Assembly (NCBI GenBank): GCA_964358205.1
Contig: CAYHNZ010000006.1
Location: forward strand, 1-43,545
Direction of reading: 5' to 3'
Length of the DNA stretch: 43,545 bases
From: JANLIQ01 sp964358205
GTDB taxonomy: Bacteria; Patescibacteriota; UBA1384; 2-12-FULL-50-11
Below, one piece after another: positions 41,607-43,545 of the stretch. The notes under the pieces are model-generated. The model saw only the letters and a list, made by a program, of their open reading frames with translations. It made no database searches and was not told the origin of the DNA. The stretch's first letter is position 1. Each line of letters starts with the position of its first letter. The translations under genes were made by a program, and so were the position numbers.

Positions 41607-41742
41607 AATCCCAAATCCCAAAATCCAAATCCCAAACAAACTCAAATCACCAAATTAACAGACAGCTATACTTTGGGGTATTGTGATTTTGAAATTGTGA
41701 TTTGTTTAGAGCTTGGGTATTGGGATTTGGGATTTCCGTTTT
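41607..41742. repeat. Low-complexity inverted-repeat block F
   Basis: Left words AAATCCCAAATCCCAAA and CAAATCACCAAA pair with right words TTTGGGATTT and TTTGAAATTGTGATTTG; the segment TTTAGAGCTTGGG is shared with block C. Lies between convergent genes. Confidence 0.7.
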
Positions 41743-43261
41743 AGCGAACTTGTTCGCTGAAACGGTATTGGAGGGCTTCGGCGACATGCGACGGCGTCAC
41801 AAATTCGGCCTCGGCCAAATCGGCGATGGTCCGCGACACTTTTAGTAATCGATGATAGCCCCGGCCAGTAATGACAAATTTCTCGGCTGCTTGTTGGAGA
41901 AGCTTTTCCGCTTCCGGTGTCAGACCAATTTTGGCGCGCAATTCGCCACTTTTTAATTCGTGGTTCAAGCGTTTTTTGTTGCGTCGATACTGAATAGCTC
42001 GGGTACGCGATATTAATGAGCGCAAACTTTCCAGCTCGCTTTGGTCGTTGGGGGCTTTTTGCATCTCGGCAATTTTGACCGCGGGCACTCGGAGATATAA
42101 GTCGATTCGATCGATAATCGGGCCGCTGACTCGTTTGCGGTAAGCGTTAATCTGAAACGGACTACAGATACAGTCTTTGACGCCCGAGTCCAGCCAACCG
42201 CAGGGACAGGGGTTCATCGTTGCCACCAACTGAAAACGAGCCGGAAAGGTAACGGCTTGATTAGCCCGAGAGACATGGATTTCGCCGTCTTCCAACGGTT
42301 GGCGCAGAGCCTCCAAAACCGAGCGGGGAAATTCCGGCAGTTCATCGAGAAACAACACGCCGCGGTGGGCCAGTGAAATCTCGCCCGGTCGCACCACTGT
42401 CCCGCCGCCGACAATAGCAATCGGGCTGGCAGTGTGATGAGGATTGCGGAACGGTCGGCTGATGGTGTCGATCGGTTGATGCGGTTTTAAGGCACCGGCG
42501 ACGCTGTGGATTTTGACAACATCGATCAGTTCGTCGCCGACTAACTTGGGCAGTAACGCCCGCAAACCACGGGCGAGGAGGGTTTTGCCAGCGCCCGGCG
42601 GACCTTCGAGTAAAATGTTGTGTCCACCACAAGCGGCAACAACCGCCGCCCGTTTGGCCCGTTCTTGTCCCTGGATTTGAAGCCAGTCGATATCAATATT
42701 TTCGCTCCCCGATGGGGGTTCGTCGACACCCGCGACACCAGTAAATTTGCCCGATAACCAGTCAATTACTTGGTTAAAATTATCAGCGCCAATTAGCTTT
42801 ATTCCTTCAATCAATTTAGCTTCGTTTAAATTAGCCGCTGGCAAGACGACTGTCTCAAAACCATTACTTTTGGCCCACTCAACCAAAACTAGCGTACCGT
42901 GAATCGGCTGTAAGCCGCCGTCAAGTGAAATCCCACCGATAAAAAGGGTGTTCGTCAAATTACTTGTTCGCTTGAGTTGTTTGTCAGCCAAGAGTATTCC
43001 CAACGCCATCGGCAGATCGAAATGTAAGCCGCTCTTTTTATAGTCGGACGGCGCCAAATGGACGGTAATTCGGGAGAGCGGAAAACTAAAACCAGAATTT
43101 TTAAGCGCCGAACGGATTCGCTCACGTGACTGCTCGACGGCTTTATCGACTAGTCCAACAATCGTAAAGCCAGGCAAGCCGTTAGAAACATCAACTTCAA
43201 TAGTTACGCGAATGGCTTCGACACCGTTAACCGCCGCCGAGGAAATTTTAGCCAATGCCAT
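41741..43261 (-). CDS. comM: ComM/YifB-family AAA+ ATPase (Mg-chelatase-like)
   Basis: 506 residues, full length. An N-terminal ChlI-like domain (VSNGLPGFTIVGLVDKAV; RITVHLAPSDYKKSG), then the AAA+ core with Walker A GPPGAGKT (220-227), Walker B GVLFLDELPEF, a zinc-binding MNPCPCGW...CICSPF segment and sensor residues, then a C-terminal helical domain (GRGYHRLLKVSRTIADL). ComM is a hexameric helicase that promotes branch migration during natural transformation, so DNA uptake is plausible for this organism. Start ATG at 43261. Convergent with the small membrane protein gene. Confidence 0.94.
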   Translation of the reverse strand: MALAKISSAAVNGVEAIRVTIEVDVSNGLPGFTIVGLVDKAVEQSRERIRSALKNSGFSFPLSRITVHLAPSDYKKSGLHFDLPMALGILLADKQLKRTSNLTNTLFIGGISLDGGLQPIHGTLVLVEWAKSNGFETVVLPAANLNEAKLIEGIKLIGADNFNQVIDWLSGKFTGVAGVDEPPSGSENIDIDWLQIQGQERAKRAAVVAACGGHNILLEGPPGAGKTLLARGLRALLPKLVGDELIDVVKIHSVAGALKPHQPIDTISRPFRNPHHTASPIAIVGGGTVVRPGEISLAHRGVLFLDELPEFPRSVLEALRQPLEDGEIHVSRANQAVTFPARFQLVATMNPCPCGWLDSGVKDCICSPFQINAYRKRVSGPIIDRIDLYLRVPAVKIAEMQKAPNDQSELESLRSLISRTRAIQYRRNKKRLNHELKSGELRAKIGLTPEAEKLLQQAAEKFVITGRGYHRLLKVSRTIADLAEAEFVTPSHVAEALQYRFSEQVR

Positions 43262-43277
43262 TATGGATGGCTAAATC

Positions 43278-43416
43278 CGAAATTCGAATTTCGAAACTCG
43301 AAACAAAATTTAAATTCGAATTTTCAAAATTTAAAACTTTTTGAATTTGTTTCGCCCGCCTGCCACTGCGAGGCACGAGCGGGCAGGGATTTCGTGCTTC
43401 GTGCTTCGAATTTTCC
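43278..43416. repeat. Low-complexity inverted-repeat block G
   Basis: GAAATTCGAATTTCGAAA words with a central GC palindrome (GCCCGC ... GCGGGC, and CCTGCC with GGCAGG as an alternative) and a trailing TTCGTGCTTCGTGCTTCGAA. Same TTCGAA vocabulary as block D. Confidence 0.7.
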
Positions 43417-43419
43417 ATG

Positions 43420-43545
43420 CTATGGTCCGAAAATTATGACCGAGAACCCGACCAAGCAAACAATAATCACGCTCCAACCAACCAAGACGATCGGGATTTT
43501 TCGGCCCAAAACCGCCAAAATTGTCCCGGCCAGATAAGTAATGCC
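43420..43545 (-). CDS. C-terminal end of a membrane protein (partial)
   Basis: Entering from the right edge, 41 codons to a TAG read as two hydrophobic helices (GITYLAGTILAVLG and IVLVGWSVIIVCLVGFSVIIFGP). No family can be assigned from this piece. A plus-strand frame from an ATG at 43437 also exists but is Thr/Pro/Lys-rich and less protein-like. Confidence 0.55.
   Translation of the reverse strand, partial: GITYLAGTILAVLGRKIPIVLVGWSVIIVCLVGFSVIIFGP

Noticed and set aside
43437..43535. Small plus-strand gene at the right edge
   Set aside because: Composition is poor (Thr/Lys/Pro-rich), and the opposite strand encodes plausible membrane helices over the same bases.

Overview
The window looks like a chromosome segment from a member of the Candidate Phyla Radiation (Patescibacteria). 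Several things point that way: small intergenic gaps; compact versions of core enzymes (an alanyl-tRNA synthetase that stops after the editing domain); a membrane-anchored baseplate-J-like protein beside an FtsA/PilM-type ATPase; N-terminally anchored binding proteins with no lipobox; no outer-membrane genes; and a conserved hypothetical gene type (6704-7453) that I associate with CPR genomes. UGA is an ordinary stop (the histidine kinase ends at a TGA overlapping the next ATG), which argues against Absconditabacteria/Gracilibacteria. I cannot name the lineage more closely.

Layout. 1-2.5 kb: 5' part of an Nramp-type metal transporter, a TPR protein and a Bro-N/DinD-like protein. 2.7-8.1 kb: secA, serS, the CPR-type hypothetical gene with a structured leader, and greA. 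8.4-11.9 kb: a soluble histidine kinase with a single-domain response regulator, convergent with a CdaR/PucR-type regulator. 12-18.5 kb: a cell-wall and shape block (PBP2, mreD, mreC, mreB, a C39-like protease, mltG, ruvX). 18.6-21.8 kb: the baseplate-J-like protein and FtsA/PilM-like ATPase. 21.9-22.7 kb: two orphan plus-strand genes with matching promoters. 22.8-28.2 kb: alaS, a lytic transglycosylase, a membrane-anchored propeller and a polytopic membrane protein.

28.4-39.1 kb is accessory DNA. It holds an EcoO109I-like restriction-modification pair, a coiled-coil membrane protein, and a 5.6-kb cassette (EamA exporter plus a full LivHMGKF-type branched-chain amino-acid ABC transporter) bounded by perfect 192-bp inverted repeats. 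The cassette directly abuts a large serine recombinase gene bounded by its own 109-bp inverted repeats. That unit ends exactly at the 3' end of a tRNA-Leu gene. The pentamer GGTGC marks all three unit borders.

39-43.5 kb returns to housekeeping: tRNA-Leu x2, a 145-nt GC-rich hairpin element, a peptide-type binding protein, secG, tRNA-Cys, tRNA-Gly, a small membrane protein, comM and the 3' end of a membrane-protein gene.

Two features run through the whole window. Seven gene junctions carry low-complexity inverted-repeat blocks built from a few recurring words; two of them also share a 37-bp core. Several genes have a -10-like hexamer only 5-10 bases before the start codon and no clear Shine-Dalgarno sequence, suggesting leaderless transcripts.
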